Shown here one piece after another: positions 1 to 9,716 of a stretch of 64,000 bases of DNA; position 1 is the first letter of the stretch; each line of letters starts with the position of its first letter. The translations under genes and the position numbers were made by a program. The notes under the pieces are model-generated. The model worked only from the letters and a program-made list of their open reading frames with translations, was not told the DNA's origin and did not search any database. This stretch comes from Celeribacter baekdonensis (GTDB taxonomy: Bacteria; Pseudomonadota; Alphaproteobacteria; Rhodobacterales; Rhodobacteraceae), in the NCBI RefSeq assembly GCF_003047105.1, contig NZ_CP028475.1:2790001-2854000 (forward strand), given 5' to 3'.

Positions 1-596
1 CGTTGTTCATGACCGAACCCGCGATGCCGATCCTCAAAGGCGAGGCGAGTATCACCCTGCGCCGCGATACCTTGGCCAAGGCCCACAAAGGCCCGGTGGC
101 CAAGGCGCTGGTGTCTGATGAAGACGCGCCGCTTTTGTCCGCTCTCAAAGCCAAACGCCGCGCGCTTGCCGAAGAGCAACGCGTCCCGGCCTACGTCGTG
201 TTTGCCGATCGCACGCTGATCGAAATGGCCGAAACGCGACCGCAAAGCCTTGATGAGATGGTGCGGATTGGGGGTGTTGGGGCCAAAAAACTTGAACGCT
301 ACGGCGATGCGTTTCTCTCGGTCATCTTAGGCGCGCCAAGCCCCGAGGTGCATCCGTCACGGCGCAAACTTGCGAGTTCCGGTGGTGGGGATTTGTTTGA
401 TCAGTTGCAAGAGATCCAACTTAAACTTGCGCGTGGTGAGTGTGGCACGCTGAAACCGCTGGCGCTTTCACCCGGACAGATTGCCAAAATCGTCCAATTG
501 CGTCCGCGCGACCTTTCCGCGATGGCGCGCATCATTGGTGAAAAGCCTGCCGAACGTTTTGGCCCGGCTATGTTGGACGTGATTGCGGCGGCTTAG
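1..596 (+). CDS. recQ: ATP-dependent DNA helicase RecQ, C-terminal part (5' end outside window)
   Basis: The open frame runs in from the window edge and stops at 594-596, so only the C-terminal ~197 residues are present. They show an HRDC domain (about residues 40-110, with the VFADRTL, EMA and RIGGVGAKKLERYG pattern) and a second weaker HRDC-like segment near the end. HRDC domains bind DNA at the C-terminus of RecQ helicases, which unwind DNA in RecF-pathway recombination and stalled-fork repair. The helicase core would lie upstream of position 1. Another HRDC protein such as RNase D is possible, but the RQC-like start of the fragment and the two HRDC-like blocks favour RecQ. Confidence 0.8.
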   Translation, partial: LFMTEPAMPILKGEASITLRRDTLAKAHKGPVAKALVSDEDAPLLSALKAKRRALAEEQRVPAYVVFADRTLIEMAETRPQSLDEMVRIGGVGAKKLERYGDAFLSVILGAPSPEVHPSRRKLASSGGGDLFDQLQEIQLKLARGECGTLKPLALSPGQIAKIVQLRPRDLSAMARIIGEKPAERFGPAMLDVIAAA

Positions 597-600
597 TGGC

Positions 601-2784
601 TTATTCGCCGGCCATGACGGTATCGCCGGAGGCAACGGTGGCTGGTTCTTCCGGGAGGATTGGACAGCAGCCTTTTGGAAGCTCTGTCAAAATACGATCT
701 ACTATAGACGCCTTTCTGAGAGGTTTTGTCATATAATGGTCTAAACCTGCCGCAAGAATGTCATGCTCGTCACCTGCCATCGCATGCGCCGTCAGGGCCA
801 CAATTGGGACATGCGCCCCGGTGTCAATTTCAAGCGCGCGGATTTGACGGGTGGCCTCTTTGCCATCCACCTCGGGCATGGAAATATCCATAAAGATCAA
901 GTCCGGCTGAAAACCCTGATATTGCTCCACCGCCTCGCGCCCGTTGTTGGCAAAGCGCAATTCGATGTCGAGGGATTTAAGCATTTTCCCGAACACCAAT
1001 TGATTGGTCTTGTTGTCCTCCGCCGCCAAAACCCGCATGCGACGACCGGTTTCGGATGTGGGGTGGCTTGGCTCTTCTGGGATGATCGACGACAAGGCCC
1101 GCCATAGGTTTGCCCGCAACAGTGGCTTTTGCAACGTTGTGGCATCATGCCCGTCCAAAGAACCCGCCGAAACCGGCCCGGAGGTCATCAACAGGATCGG
1201 CGCCGTGACACCGCGCATGCGCAGGGTTTTGATCAAGGTGCCGATGTCGGTGTTTGGCATATTGTTGTCGAGCAAAAAAACCTGTGCATCGAGCGGTGAT
1301 GCCAAAAGCGTATCAGCACTTTCAAACGGCGACACCTCAAATCCCAGCACCGTCAATTGCTTTTCCAAGATCAAGGAATTGGCATGGATATGATCCAAAA
1401 GCGCGGCTTTGTGCATCCATGATGGCAGGTGCTGCTCTTCTAGCTGTGCAATCACGTCCATGGTGATGTGGAAGCCAAAACACGATCCCACGCCCTCTTC
1501 GCTATCGACCCAGATCTCTCCGCCCATCAATTGAACCAACTGACGGGTGATGGCGAGTCCAAGGCCGGTGCCTTCGAATTTGCGATTGCGCTCGTCTTCG
1601 ACCTGATTGAATTCGCCAAAAATATGCTCGATCATATCAGGGGCGATGCCAATCCCGGTGTCTTCAACGGAAATATGGATGCGCTGGCGTTTGCCCCCTT
1701 CCTCTGGCAGGCCAACAACGCGGACGATGACGTGGCCCGCATGGGTAAATTTCACCGCATTGCCAACAAGATTGGTCAAAACCTGACGCATCCGACCGGG
1801 ATCACCGATGAAACGGGTCGGTAAGAACATGTCATAGTCGATGATCAGATCGACTTTTTTCTGGGTCGCGGTGGGTTGTAGCAGCACCAAAACATCCTGA
1901 ATGCAGCGTTCAAGATCAAAGGGTTCGGGGTGCAAGGACAGTTTCGAGGCTTCGATTTTCGAGTAATCCAGCACGTCATTGATCAGCCCCAAAAGCGCTT
2001 CGCCTGAGGATTTGATGGTTTCGACGTAGAGGATTTGTTCCTCGTTCAATTCGGTTTCCGCCAAGAGATCGGCCATGCCAACCATACCGTTCATTGGCGT
2101 GCGGATTTCATGGCTCATATTGGCCAGAAACGCAGATTTGGCGCGGTTGGCGGCCTCGGCTTTGGTCCGCGCTTTTTTAAGCCGTTCTTCGTAGCGGATC
2201 GTCGAGGTGATGTTGAGACCCAAGGACACCATATCACCGTCAGAGGAGCGGCGATCGACCAGTTTGACGAATTGGTTGTTCCAAAGCCGCAGCACATGGG
2301 GTTCGCGCGATGGTGCACGCCAGCGGATCATGGCGCGTTCGATAAAGGCATCGCGGGTCAGTTCACCAATATCAACGATGCCCTCTTCGACCGCGAGTTT
2401 GAGAATGTCGGGATAGCTGATGCCGGGTTGTATGTCTTCGAGCCCGTCAAACACCCGAAGATAGGCCGGATTGGCGGCGATCATGATGTCAGACGGGTCA
2501 AAAACGGCGAACCCATCCTGAATGGTTTCAAGCGAGTCCCAAAGACGGCGTTCGGCAATATGGACGGCCACATTGGCCTTTTCCAAATCCTCTTTGGTGC
2601 GGATGTTCTCGCCGCGCAGCACCTCAGTCTCTTCGCGTTTGACGATGATCTCATCTGACAGAGACCGCGCATGTTGCGACAGCTTTCGATTGGCTTCGAA
2701 AAGCTCGGCCTGTTTGAGTTCCAGAAGCCGCTCAGCGGCAAGGCGTGCGCGGCGTTCCTGAGAAAACGTTTCAGACAGTGACAT
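601..2784 (-). CDS. Hybrid sensor histidine kinase with PAS domain and receiver domains
   Basis: 727-residue cytoplasmic hybrid kinase with no membrane segment. Order: N-terminal coiled coil (about 5-80), PAS-like sensor (about 80-205), HisKA with the H-box SHEIRTPMN (phospho-His about 225), HATPase (about 330-445, motifs GNAVKF, DTGIG, GTGLGL), a degenerate receiver (about 458-570) and a canonical C-terminal receiver with phospho-acceptor Asp about 633 ([10 protein letters not shown]). The middle receiver lacks the acidic pair at the end of strand 1. The ATG at 2784 is chosen because GAGG lies six bases upstream; a TTG at 2847 would add 21 residues without a good RBS. It ends 4 bases from recQ in convergent orientation. 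The signal sensed is not visible; no partner response regulator lies nearby. Confidence 0.9.
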   Translation of the reverse strand: MSLSETFSQERRARLAAERLLELKQAELFEANRKLSQHARSLSDEIIVKREETEVLRGENIRTKEDLEKANVAVHIAERRLWDSLETIQDGFAVFDPSDIMIAANPAYLRVFDGLEDIQPGISYPDILKLAVEEGIVDIGELTRDAFIERAMIRWRAPSREPHVLRLWNNQFVKLVDRRSSDGDMVSLGLNITSTIRYEERLKKARTKAEAANRAKSAFLANMSHEIRTPMNGMVGMADLLAETELNEEQILYVETIKSSGEALLGLINDVLDYSKIEASKLSLHPEPFDLERCIQDVLVLLQPTATQKKVDLIIDYDMFLPTRFIGDPGRMRQVLTNLVGNAVKFTHAGHVIVRVVGLPEEGGKRQRIHISVEDTGIGIAPDMIEHIFGEFNQVEDERNRKFEGTGLGLAITRQLVQLMGGEIWVDSEEGVGSCFGFHITMDVIAQLEEQHLPSWMHKAALLDHIHANSLILEKQLTVLGFEVSPFESADTLLASPLDAQVFLLDNNMPNTDIGTLIKTLRMRGVTAPILLMTSGPVSAGSLDGHDATTLQKPLLRANLWRALSSIIPEEPSHPTSETGRRMRVLAAEDNKTNQLVFGKMLKSLDIELRFANNGREAVEQYQGFQPDLIFMDISMPEVDGKEATRQIRALEIDTGAHVPIVALTAHAMAGDEHDILAAGLDHYMTKPLRKASIVDRILTELPKGCCPILPEEPATVASGDTVMAGE

Positions 2785-2988
2785 ATGGGACCTCTTCAAA
2801 CCCTGCCCGGTCCTAGTCAACCGGGGCTTTGCGGTAGAATGGTCCAAACAGGGTGAAGAGAGTCTTAATCAAATTGCGAAAATTGACATGAAAAGACCGC
2901 GCAGAGCCGCAAATCCGCGTAATCACACAAGAGATGTCATGCACTGAGGCTGTTGATTGCCGATGTCAGGGCCGTGCGGAGCCTTAGC

Positions 2989-3732
2989 TTATCCGGGCTT
3001 GGCGTGGGTGAGGGGCTTACGGCCGGTCTCGGTTACCACCTCTTCATGACCGTGCTCAATCACCAATGTTGTCATCGGGTGGCCGTAACCTGCGCCGGAA
3101 TCAATGTCGATGCGGTTGCCAAAATGGGTGGGCTCATCCAAGGCCGTGTGCCCATGCACCACCATCGCTGGCAATGTGCCGTGATAATCAAGCCAGCCTT
3201 CGCGAATCCAAATCAGATCCTCTTCTTCTTGATCCTCAAGCGCCACGCCGGGTCGAATGCCCGCATGAACAAAGAGATAATTGCCCCATTGATGGGTCAG
3301 TGGCAGGTTTTCGATAAAGTCCAAATGAGCCGTAGGAACGCCCTTATGGGCGCGCATGTGACAGAGCTCAAAGTCACCGTCTTTGGCCTCGACGCCATAG
3401 GAGGCCAGCGTTTCCACCCCGCCCAGCGCCGGGTGTAGCCAGCTTTTGCCGGATTTGATCTGAGCATCATGAGCAATGCCGTGGCGGACAAAGCGGGTAA
3501 ACATCCGGTCGTGGTTGCCGCGAATGGCCAACCACGGCTGACCTGCCGCGATCCCATCCATTAGATATTGGATCACACCATTGCTGTCTGGTCCACGATC
3601 GACGTAATCGCCAAGGTGGATGATCTTTGCATCGGGGTCGCCCACGCGCACCTTATCCGCTTCAATCCGCTTATGAGCGGCCTTGAGCATGTCGAGTTGT
3701 CCGTGAATGTCTCCGATGGCGTAGATGCGCAT
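2989..3732 (-). CDS. Serine/threonine protein phosphatase-like metallophosphoesterase
   Basis: 247 residues with the full PPP-family signature: GDIHGQ near residue 8, GDYVDRG near 44 and RGNHD near 75, the metal-binding residues of the dinuclear Mn/Fe centre. Later His residues (VHAGIRPG, VHGHT) complete the site. The family removes phosphate from proteins or, in ApaH relatives, hydrolyses diadenosine tetraphosphate; the length fits bacterial PPP phosphatases. The ATG at 3732 is preceded by AGGAGA. The gene lies downstream of the serA terminator and is probably expressed on its own. Substrate cannot be read from sequence. Confidence 0.88.
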   Translation of the reverse strand: MRIYAIGDIHGQLDMLKAAHKRIEADKVRVGDPDAKIIHLGDYVDRGPDSNGVIQYLMDGIAAGQPWLAIRGNHDRMFTRFVRHGIAHDAQIKSGKSWLHPALGGVETLASYGVEAKDGDFELCHMRAHKGVPTAHLDFIENLPLTHQWGNYLFVHAGIRPGVALEDQEEEDLIWIREGWLDYHGTLPAMVVHGHTALDEPTHFGNRIDIDSGAGYGHPMTTLVIEHGHEEVVTETGRKPLTHAKPG

Positions 3733-3761
3733 GTGTCTCTCCTGTGCTGCGGCCAAAATAG

Positions 3762-3791
3762 AAGGGCCGCCGGAAAACTCCAGCGGCCCTT
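3762..3791 (-). terminator. Rho-independent terminator after serA
   Basis: A perfect 9-bp inverted repeat (AAGGGCCGC / GCGGCCCTT) with a 12-base loop lies just 3' of the serA stop. On the minus strand it is followed by a T-rich stretch (TTCTATTTT). It should end the serC-serA transcript before the phosphatase gene. Confidence 0.7.
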
Positions 3792-3819
3792 GGTGATCTT
3801 TTCGTGACTGTTGCTTTGA

Positions 3820-5412
3820 TTACGCTTTGAAGTGCAGCGGGATCACGCGTTGGAACAACCCGGTGTCTTTCAGCGCGGACACAGTTTCCGGTTTGATCGG
3901 CGTATCAAGGAAAGTCATCGCAATCGCATCACCGCCCTCGGAGGCGCGGCCCAGCGTGAAGTTCGCGATGTTTTCGCCATGCTCGGCCAACAATGTCCCG
4001 AGTTTACCCAACACACCCGGCACGTCTTTGTTGGTGGTGTAGAGCATGTGCTCGCCGATCTCGGAATCAATGGTGATGCCTTTGATCTGGATAAAGCGCG
4101 GCTTGCCATCGGAGAACACAGTGCCCGCGATGGTGCGATATTTTTCAACCGTTTGGATGTCGAGTTTGATGAAGCCATCAAATGTGCCCGATGCATCTTG
4201 GGTGGTTTTGGAAATCTGAATGCCACGCTCTTTGGCGATCAGCGGGGCCGACACCATGTTCACGTCCGGGTTCACCGCCTGCATGATGCCTGCGATCACG
4301 GCGGCTTCCAGCGCCTTGAGGTTCATCTCAGAGGCGACGCCATCATAGGTGATGTTGATGGTTTCGATCGCTTCCTCAGTGACCTGACCAATGAACGACC
4401 CAAGGCTTTCACCAAGTTTCACCCACGGACCCATGACTTTGGCTTCTTCGGCGCTCATCGACGGCATGTTCAGCGCGTTTTCAACGGCGCCATCCAGCAG
4501 GTAGTTGGCCATTTGCTCGGCCACTTGCAGCGCCACGTTTTCTTGGGCTTCGGTGGTGGAGGCCCCAAGGTGCGGGGTGCAAACGACGTTCGGCAGGTTG
4601 AACAGCGGGTTCTCGGTGGCGGGTTCGACGGCGAAGACGTCAAAGGCAGCACCAGCAACGTGACCGGATTTCAACAATTCGGCCAAAGCCACCTCGTCAA
4701 CCAAACCACCGCGGGCACAGTTGATGATGCGCACGCCCTTTTTGGTTTTCTCAAGGTTCTCTTTCGAGAGGATGTTGCGAGTGCTGTCGGTCAGCGGCAC
4801 GTGCAGGGTGATGAAATCAGCGCGTTTGAGCAACTCGTCGAGTTCGACTTTCTCAACGCCCATTTCAGCCGCACGTTCCTCGGAGAGGAAGGGATCATAG
4901 GCGACCACTTTCATCTTCAAGCCAAGCGCACGGTTGCACACGATGCCACCGATGTTGCCCGCGCCGATCACGCCAAGGGTTTTCGCGGTCAGCTCGACCC
5001 CCATGAATTTGGATTTTTCCCATTTGCCAGCATGGGTCGAGGCGGAGGCCTCGGGCAATTGACGTGCCACGGCAAACATCATCGCAATCGCGTGTTCTGC
5101 AGTGGTGATCATGTTGCCGAACGGCGTGTTCATCACGATCACGCCTTTTTTCGAAGCGGCTTCTTTGTCGACGTTATCGGTGCCGATGCCGGCACGACCG
5201 ACCACTTTGAGGTTGGTGGCGTGTTCCAAAAGGGCCGCGGTCACTTTGGTCGCGGAGCGGATCGCAAGACCGTCGTATTTGCCGATCACTTCGGCGAGTT
5301 TGTCTTTGTCTTTGCCGAGTTTGGGTTCGAAATCCACTTCGATGCCACGGTCACGGAAGATTTGAACAGCGGTTTCAGACAGGCTGTCGGAGACGAGAAC
5401 TTTGGGGGCCAT
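3820..5412 (-). CDS. serA: D-3-phosphoglycerate dehydrogenase
   Basis: 530 residues, the long ACT-bearing form of the enzyme that oxidises 3-phosphoglycerate to 3-phosphohydroxypyruvate with NAD, the first committed step of serine synthesis. The N-terminal catalytic/nucleotide-binding part carries the Rossmann motif GAGNIGG (about 147-153), RGGLVDE (about 234) and the catalytic His in CTPHLGAST (about 281). An intervening ASB-like domain and a C-terminal ACT domain (about 455-530) follow; ACT domains commonly mediate serine feedback. The ATG at 5412 has AGGAGC upstream. It lies 75 bp after serC, forming a serC-serA operon. Confidence 0.97.
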   Translation of the reverse strand: MAPKVLVSDSLSETAVQIFRDRGIEVDFEPKLGKDKDKLAEVIGKYDGLAIRSATKVTAALLEHATNLKVVGRAGIGTDNVDKEAASKKGVIVMNTPFGNMITTAEHAIAMMFAVARQLPEASASTHAGKWEKSKFMGVELTAKTLGVIGAGNIGGIVCNRALGLKMKVVAYDPFLSEERAAEMGVEKVELDELLKRADFITLHVPLTDSTRNILSKENLEKTKKGVRIINCARGGLVDEVALAELLKSGHVAGAAFDVFAVEPATENPLFNLPNVVCTPHLGASTTEAQENVALQVAEQMANYLLDGAVENALNMPSMSAEEAKVMGPWVKLGESLGSFIGQVTEEAIETINITYDGVASEMNLKALEAAVIAGIMQAVNPDVNMVSAPLIAKERGIQISKTTQDASGTFDGFIKLDIQTVEKYRTIAGTVFSDGKPRFIQIKGITIDSEIGEHMLYTTNKDVPGVLGKLGTLLAEHGENIANFTLGRASEGGDAIAMTFLDTPIKPETVSALKDTGLFQRVIPLHFKA

Positions 5413-5487
5413 GATGGGCGCTCCTGAAATATGTGTGGGGGTGTCGGGCGCGCTCCGCCCGACTGAATGTTTGAAAATCTGGCGCGC

Positions 5488-6630
5488 TTATTGCGCGTTG
5501 ATGCACTCTTCAAAGGCCCATTTGAGCCAGAGCGTCAAAGCCTCGATGTCAGAGGATTCAATCGTCGCACCACACCACACGCGCAGGCCAGCCGGGGCAT
5601 CGCGGTAGGCGCCGATGTCGTAGGCAGCGTTATACTCTTCGAGTTTTTTCGCCACAGCTTTCGCAAATGCCGCACCGTCTTTGATACGATCATCGGTGAA
5701 TTTCAAACACACGGAGGTGTTGGACCGGGTGGCCTCATCCTCGGCAAGGTTGGCAATCCAATCGTTGCGATCACAGAAGTCCCAAAGCACTTTTGCGTTG
5801 GTGGTGGAGCGTTCGATCAGCTTCGGCAGACCGCCGATTTTTTGTGCCCACTCAAGTGCCACAAGGTAATCTTCGACCGCGAGCATGGAGGGCGTGTTGA
5901 TCGTTTCGCCTTTAAAGATACCGTCGATCAGCTTGCCGCCTTTGGTCATGCGGAAAATCTTCGGCATCGGCCATGCGGGGGTGTAGGTTTCAAGACGCTC
6001 AACAGCACGCGGCGACAGAACGATCATGCCATGCGCTGCTTCGCCGCCCATCACCTTCTGCCAAGAGAAAGTGGTGACGTCGAGTTTGTCCCAAGGCAGG
6101 TCCATCGCGAAGGCCGCAGAGGTCGCATCACAAATGGTCAGGCCGTCACGGTCGGCCGGGATTTTGTCGCCATTGGGGACGCGCACGCCGGAGGTGGTGC
6201 CGTTCCAAGTGAACACAACGTCGGTGTTAAAATCAATCTCGGCGAAATCAACGATGTGACCGTAATCTGCGGTTTTGACTTCGGCGTCGATTTTGAGTTG
6301 TTTCACAACATCGGTGACCCAGCCGGAACCAAAAGATTCCCAAGCCACCATCGTGGCTTTACGTGCACCCAAAAGCGACCACATGGCCATCTCAACAGCG
6401 CCGGTGTCAGAGGCTGGAACGATACCGATTTTATAATCCTCGGGGATGCCGAGAATGTCGCGGGTCGTCTCAATCGCGGCTTTCAGCTTTGCCTTGCCAA
6501 CGGCGGCACGGTGCGAGCGACCCAGAGGGGCGTCAGCCAGAAGATCGAGAGAAAATGTGGGGATTTTGGCACAGGGGCCAGAGGAAAAACGCGGATTCGC
6601 AGGACGCGAGTGCGGGTGCTTAGTAGCCAT
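5488..6630 (-). CDS. serC: Phosphoserine aminotransferase
   Basis: 380 residues, a PLP-dependent class V aminotransferase converting 3-phosphohydroxypyruvate and glutamate to phosphoserine. Visible marks are the RFSSGPCAK start typical of alphaproteobacterial SerC, and the PLP-lysine region [15 protein letters not shown] in the middle of the chain. The start at 6630 is chosen over the open frame back to 6762 because the family begins near the PRFSSGP motif and an AAGGAT lies upstream. First gene of the serC-serA operon, divergent from serB, so all three serine steps cluster here. The leader contains a hairpin listed separately. Confidence 0.96.
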   Translation of the reverse strand: MATKHPHSRPANPRFSSGPCAKIPTFSLDLLADAPLGRSHRAAVGKAKLKAAIETTRDILGIPEDYKIGIVPASDTGAVEMAMWSLLGARKATMVAWESFGSGWVTDVVKQLKIDAEVKTADYGHIVDFAEIDFNTDVVFTWNGTTSGVRVPNGDKIPADRDGLTICDATSAAFAMDLPWDKLDVTTFSWQKVMGGEAAHGMIVLSPRAVERLETYTPAWPMPKIFRMTKGGKLIDGIFKGETINTPSMLAVEDYLVALEWAQKIGGLPKLIERSTTNAKVLWDFCDRNDWIANLAEDEATRSNTSVCLKFTDDRIKDGAAFAKAVAKKLEEYNAAYDIGAYRDAPAGLRVWCGATIESSDIEALTLWLKWAFEECINAQ

Positions 6631-6653
6631 TGCTGGTATCCTTACAGATAAAT

Positions 6654-6696
6654 GCCTCTCGTTGGGGAGAGGTGTCCCGTTGATCGAATTAGAGGC
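6654..6696 (-). promoter_or_regulatory. Candidate structured serC 5' leader (serC-motif-like RNA)
   Basis: In the serC transcript a perfect 6-bp hairpin (CCTCTC / GAGAGG, loop CCCAAC; plus-strand 6655-6672) sits about 25 bases before the start codon. An upstream GCCTCT (6696-6691) is complementary to the same AGAGGC strand (6659-6654), so two mutually exclusive pairings are possible. Alphaproteobacteria are known to carry a conserved serC RNA motif upstream of serC; position and lineage fit, but I could not align it to that family. The assignment is an inference. Confidence 0.45.
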
Positions 6697-6885
6697 TTTC
6701 CGAGTGCGCAGCAATATAGATTCGCAAAAAGATGTCGCATTTTTATCCGACATACGTCGCATATGCGCTGGATCGTTTCCGATTGGAAACTTCGAGCCTT
6801 GCTCTGAAAACCGTCAAAACGCGCGCTCATAGCACTGGCAACGCGGCATTTCATTGCGTAAACAGGCGACAAACGGAGGCCTCCC

Positions 6886-7779
6886 ATGTTCACCTGTATC
6901 CTGCTTACAAACCCCGCCGTACCGGCACTCAACCTGACCACCGTCGATGCATTGCGCTCGGCTTGGGGCGGCGGCGATCTCAAATGGCTCGCACTGGGAG
7001 AGGCTGCGGAATTCACTGTCGAGGCGGTGCCGTCGAATCAATGGGATGTCTGGGATGGGCTGCAAGCACAGGGCATCGACTTGATCGTCATTCCCACAGA
7101 AGGACGGCGCAAGAAGATGCTCTTGGCGGATATGGACAGCACCATGATCCAGCAGGAATGCATTGATGAATTGGCCGATGTCGCGGGCGTGGGCGATCAT
7201 GTCAAAGCCATCACCGCCAAAGCAATGAATGGCGAATTGGATTTTGAAGGCGCGCTGAAAGAGCGGGTCGGCTTGCTCAAAGGCTTACCCGAATCCGTCA
7301 TCCAGCGGGTGATCGACGAACGCATCACCTTTATGCCGGGTGGTTGTGCGCTTTTGGCGACGATGAAACGCGATGGGGCCTATTGTGCGCTGGTCTCGGG
7401 CGGGTTCACCGCCTTTACGGGCTATGTGTCGCAGACCCTTGGGTTTGACGAAAATCGCGCCAACACGTTGTTGATCGAAGATGGCAAACTCACCGGCGCG
7501 CCGGGGATGCCGATCCTTGGCCGCGAAGCCAAGGTGCAAGCGCTCAAAGACATCACCGCCCGTCTTGGCCTTGGTCATGACGATGTAATGGCCGTGGGCG
7601 ATGGCGCCAATGATCTGGGCATGTTGGAACTGGCCGGAGCCGGGGTTGCGCTTCATGCCAAACCGTCCGTTGCCGCCGAATGCGACATTCGCATCAATCA
7701 CGGCGATCTGAGCGCGTTGCTTTACGTCCAAGGCTATGCGAAATCCGAGTTCGCCCAAGTTGAATGCCGGAATGTTTGA
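6886..7779 (+). CDS. serB: Phosphoserine phosphatase
   Basis: 297 residues; an HAD-family phosphatase that hydrolyses phosphoserine to serine, the last step of the pathway whose other two genes lie just upstream on the opposite strand. The nucleophile motif DMDSTMIQQE is near residue 82, followed by the Ser motif in VSGGFTAFTG and motif IV GDGANDLGML. The N-terminal ~75 residues form the small ACT-like extension seen in proteobacterial SerB. The ATG has GGAGG nearby (ACGGAGGCCTCCC). Its end overlaps the next gene by 8 bases. Confidence 0.96.
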   Translation: MFTCILLTNPAVPALNLTTVDALRSAWGGGDLKWLALGEAAEFTVEAVPSNQWDVWDGLQAQGIDLIVIPTEGRRKKMLLADMDSTMIQQECIDELADVAGVGDHVKAITAKAMNGELDFEGALKERVGLLKGLPESVIQRVIDERITFMPGGCALLATMKRDGAYCALVSGGFTAFTGYVSQTLGFDENRANTLLIEDGKLTGAPGMPILGREAKVQALKDITARLGLGHDDVMAVGDGANDLGMLELAGAGVALHAKPSVAAECDIRINHGDLSALLYVQGYAKSEFAQVECRNV

Positions 7780-8530
7780 GGTCTCAACCGACCTTCTGTT
7801 TCTGTTGATCGCAGCGGCTTTTGCCGCGGGGTTTGTCGATAGTATCGCGGGCGGCGGTGGCTTGATCACCGTGCCCGCTTTGATGCTCGCGGGCCTGCCG
7901 CCGATCACCGCCTTGGCCACCAACAAAGTGCAGGGACTGTTTGGGGCGGGCATGGCCGCGATCACTTATGCGCGGGCGGGACATGTGGATCTGAAACGTC
8001 AAATCGGCCCGGCAATTTTGTCCTTTGTCGGGGCGTTGATTGGCGCGCTTTTGGCAAGTTCTCTGCCGACGGATGTGATCCGTCTGGGTCTGCCGATTCT
8101 GCTGATCGCTATCGCGCTGTTCTTTGCCTTCAAACCGGGGCTGAGCGATGTCGATCGGACCCAACGCATCACGCCTGTGGTCTTTGCCACGTGTTTTGTG
8201 CCGTTCATTGGATTTTACGATGGTTTGCTTGGCCCCGGCACAGGTGCGTTTTTCATGCTCGGGTTTGTCAGCCTTGCGGGCTACGGCATTCTCAAAGCCA
8301 CAGCCCACACCAAACTGTTGAATTTCGCCTCCAATATCGGCGGTTTGACCGGGTTTATCTTGGTCGCCAAACCCTTTTGGATGTTGGGTTTGGCAATGGG
8401 CGCGGCGCAGATTGCCGGGGCCTATGTTGGATCAACCTTGGCCACGCGCGTGGGGGCAAAGCTGATCAAGCCGGTGCTGGTGATGGCCTCCACCGCCTTG
8501 GCGTTGAAACTTATGGCGGACTGGTTTTAA
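7772..8530 (+). CDS. TSUP-family membrane transporter (TauE/SafE type)
   Basis: 252 residues, almost entirely hydrophobic, with about seven or eight predicted membrane segments. The N-terminal signature FAAGFVDSIAGGGGLITVPAL and the second-half repeat (PFIGFYDGLLGPGTGAFFML) are the two duplicated TSUP motifs. The family exports or imports small sulfur-containing anions such as sulfite or sulfoacetate; the substrate here is unknown. The ATG at 7772 is used, overlapping serB by 8 bases; an in-frame ATG at 7736 is possible. Its stop codon overlaps the asparaginase stop on the other strand. Confidence 0.88.
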   Translation: MFEVSTDLLFLLIAAAFAAGFVDSIAGGGGLITVPALMLAGLPPITALATNKVQGLFGAGMAAITYARAGHVDLKRQIGPAILSFVGALIGALLASSLPTDVIRLGLPILLIAIALFFAFKPGLSDVDRTQRITPVVFATCFVPFIGFYDGLLGPGTGAFFMLGFVSLAGYGILKATAHTKLLNFASNIGGLTGFILVAKPFWMLGLAMGAAQIAGAYVGSTLATRVGAKLIKPVLVMASTALALKLMADWF

Positions 8531-9537
8531 ACCGGAAAACCGGGGGCGGTTTTGATCTCGCCGGTGTTGATTCCGGCGAAGTTCGGCACCTCCGGGTTCA
8601 GCCGCTTTTTCACCATCGGGTCATTGGCGTCTAACGCACCTAACTTGACCAAAAGAGCGGCAATCGCACATTCGGAGGCGCGCGTCGCTCCATCGGCGAT
8701 TTTCAACGCAATGCCCAAGCCCTGTTCCGGCAGAATCGCGGTAAATACGCCTTCCGCGCCGGTTTTGATCGTGGCTTTGCCGCCTGCTGCGCGCATCAAT
8801 TCGGTGCAGGCGCGGCCCTCTCCGGCGACCAGGTCGGGGTGGGTGCGCATCGCCTTAGCCAATCGAAACGCCGCGCGTTCCATCGTGTCGCCGTCTTCGC
8901 GCGCACCAGAAAAATATCCCATCGCACGGCCAAGCCCGCGCACCGTGGTGGCGAAATTCGGTGCAGAACACCCGTCGATGCCGTAACCCGGCGAAGTCTC
9001 GCCCGTCACGGTTTCAAACGCCTCAAGCGCGGCCCGTTGCACCGGGTGGGAGGGATCAACATAGTCCGGCCCCGCGCCCAAATGTTTGGTCAGGGTCAAA
9101 AATCCGCAGTGTTTGCCGGAGCAATTGTTGTGCACTTTGCATTTGCCCTCATCCGCTTTGATTTGGGCGTGAAGCGCGTCCGTGTCCCAGGGCCGTTGCG
9201 GGCCGCAGATCAGGTCCTCTTGGCTCAGCCCCAGCCCATTCAGCCAGCTCAGAACCCGCGTGGTGTGGATCGGCGCGCCTTGGTGCGAGGCACAGGACAG
9301 CGCGAGTTGTTCAACACTCAGACCAAAGGCATCGGCGGCACCCGATGTGACCAAAGGCAGCGCTTGGATCATCTTCACCGAGGACCGTGGCAAGATCACT
9401 GTATCGAGATCGCCCCAGCCCTCAATGATCTCGCCTTTTGCGTTGCAAACCACCGCGAACCCGTCATGTCGGCTTTCGCAAATCGGTCCGCGCCAGACAT
9501 CAACCATGGGGTGCGTGGAGGGGCGTTGTTGATCCAT
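8527..9537 (-). CDS. Asparaginase of the Rhizobium etli ReAV (thermolabile) type
   Basis: 336 residues, unrelated to E. coli-type asparaginases. The Ser-x-x-Lys signature SSVKMIQ (about residue 50) matches the beta-lactamase-like catalytic pair of ReAV, and Cys-x-x-x-Lys/Cys segments (NNCSGKHCG; later GIDGCSAPNF) match its zinc-binding residues. It would hydrolyse L-asparagine to aspartate and ammonia in the cytoplasm. The ATG at 9537 has AAGGAAAG in front; the open frame extends further upstream without a good start. Convergent with the TSUP gene: the two stop codons overlap at 8527-8530. Confidence 0.88.
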   Translation of the reverse strand: MDQQRPSTHPMVDVWRGPICESRHDGFAVVCNAKGEIIEGWGDLDTVILPRSSVKMIQALPLVTSGAADAFGLSVEQLALSCASHQGAPIHTTRVLSWLNGLGLSQEDLICGPQRPWDTDALHAQIKADEGKCKVHNNCSGKHCGFLTLTKHLGAGPDYVDPSHPVQRAALEAFETVTGETSPGYGIDGCSAPNFATTVRGLGRAMGYFSGAREDGDTMERAAFRLAKAMRTHPDLVAGEGRACTELMRAAGGKATIKTGAEGVFTAILPEQGLGIALKIADGATRASECAIAALLVKLGALDANDPMVKKRLNPEVPNFAGINTGEIKTAPGFPV

Positions 9538-9716
9538 TTGCTCTTTCCTTTCACGTTTCAGCGAATTTCCGCCAAGGGGCCTTTCCCAAATCAGCGGATT
9601 TACGTTACTGTGCCCGCGGAACATCGAAAAAGGTCTCATCACGCCACGAAACCGCAGCTATAGACAGCGGAGGCGTATCGAAAATGGGCCATGATAGCTA
9701 GAGGCAGCGAGATAAC

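Noticed and set aside
3832..5427. 531-residue plus-strand frame opposite serA
   Set aside because: Exact antisense shadow of serA; His/Gly/Asp-rich composition and no domain.
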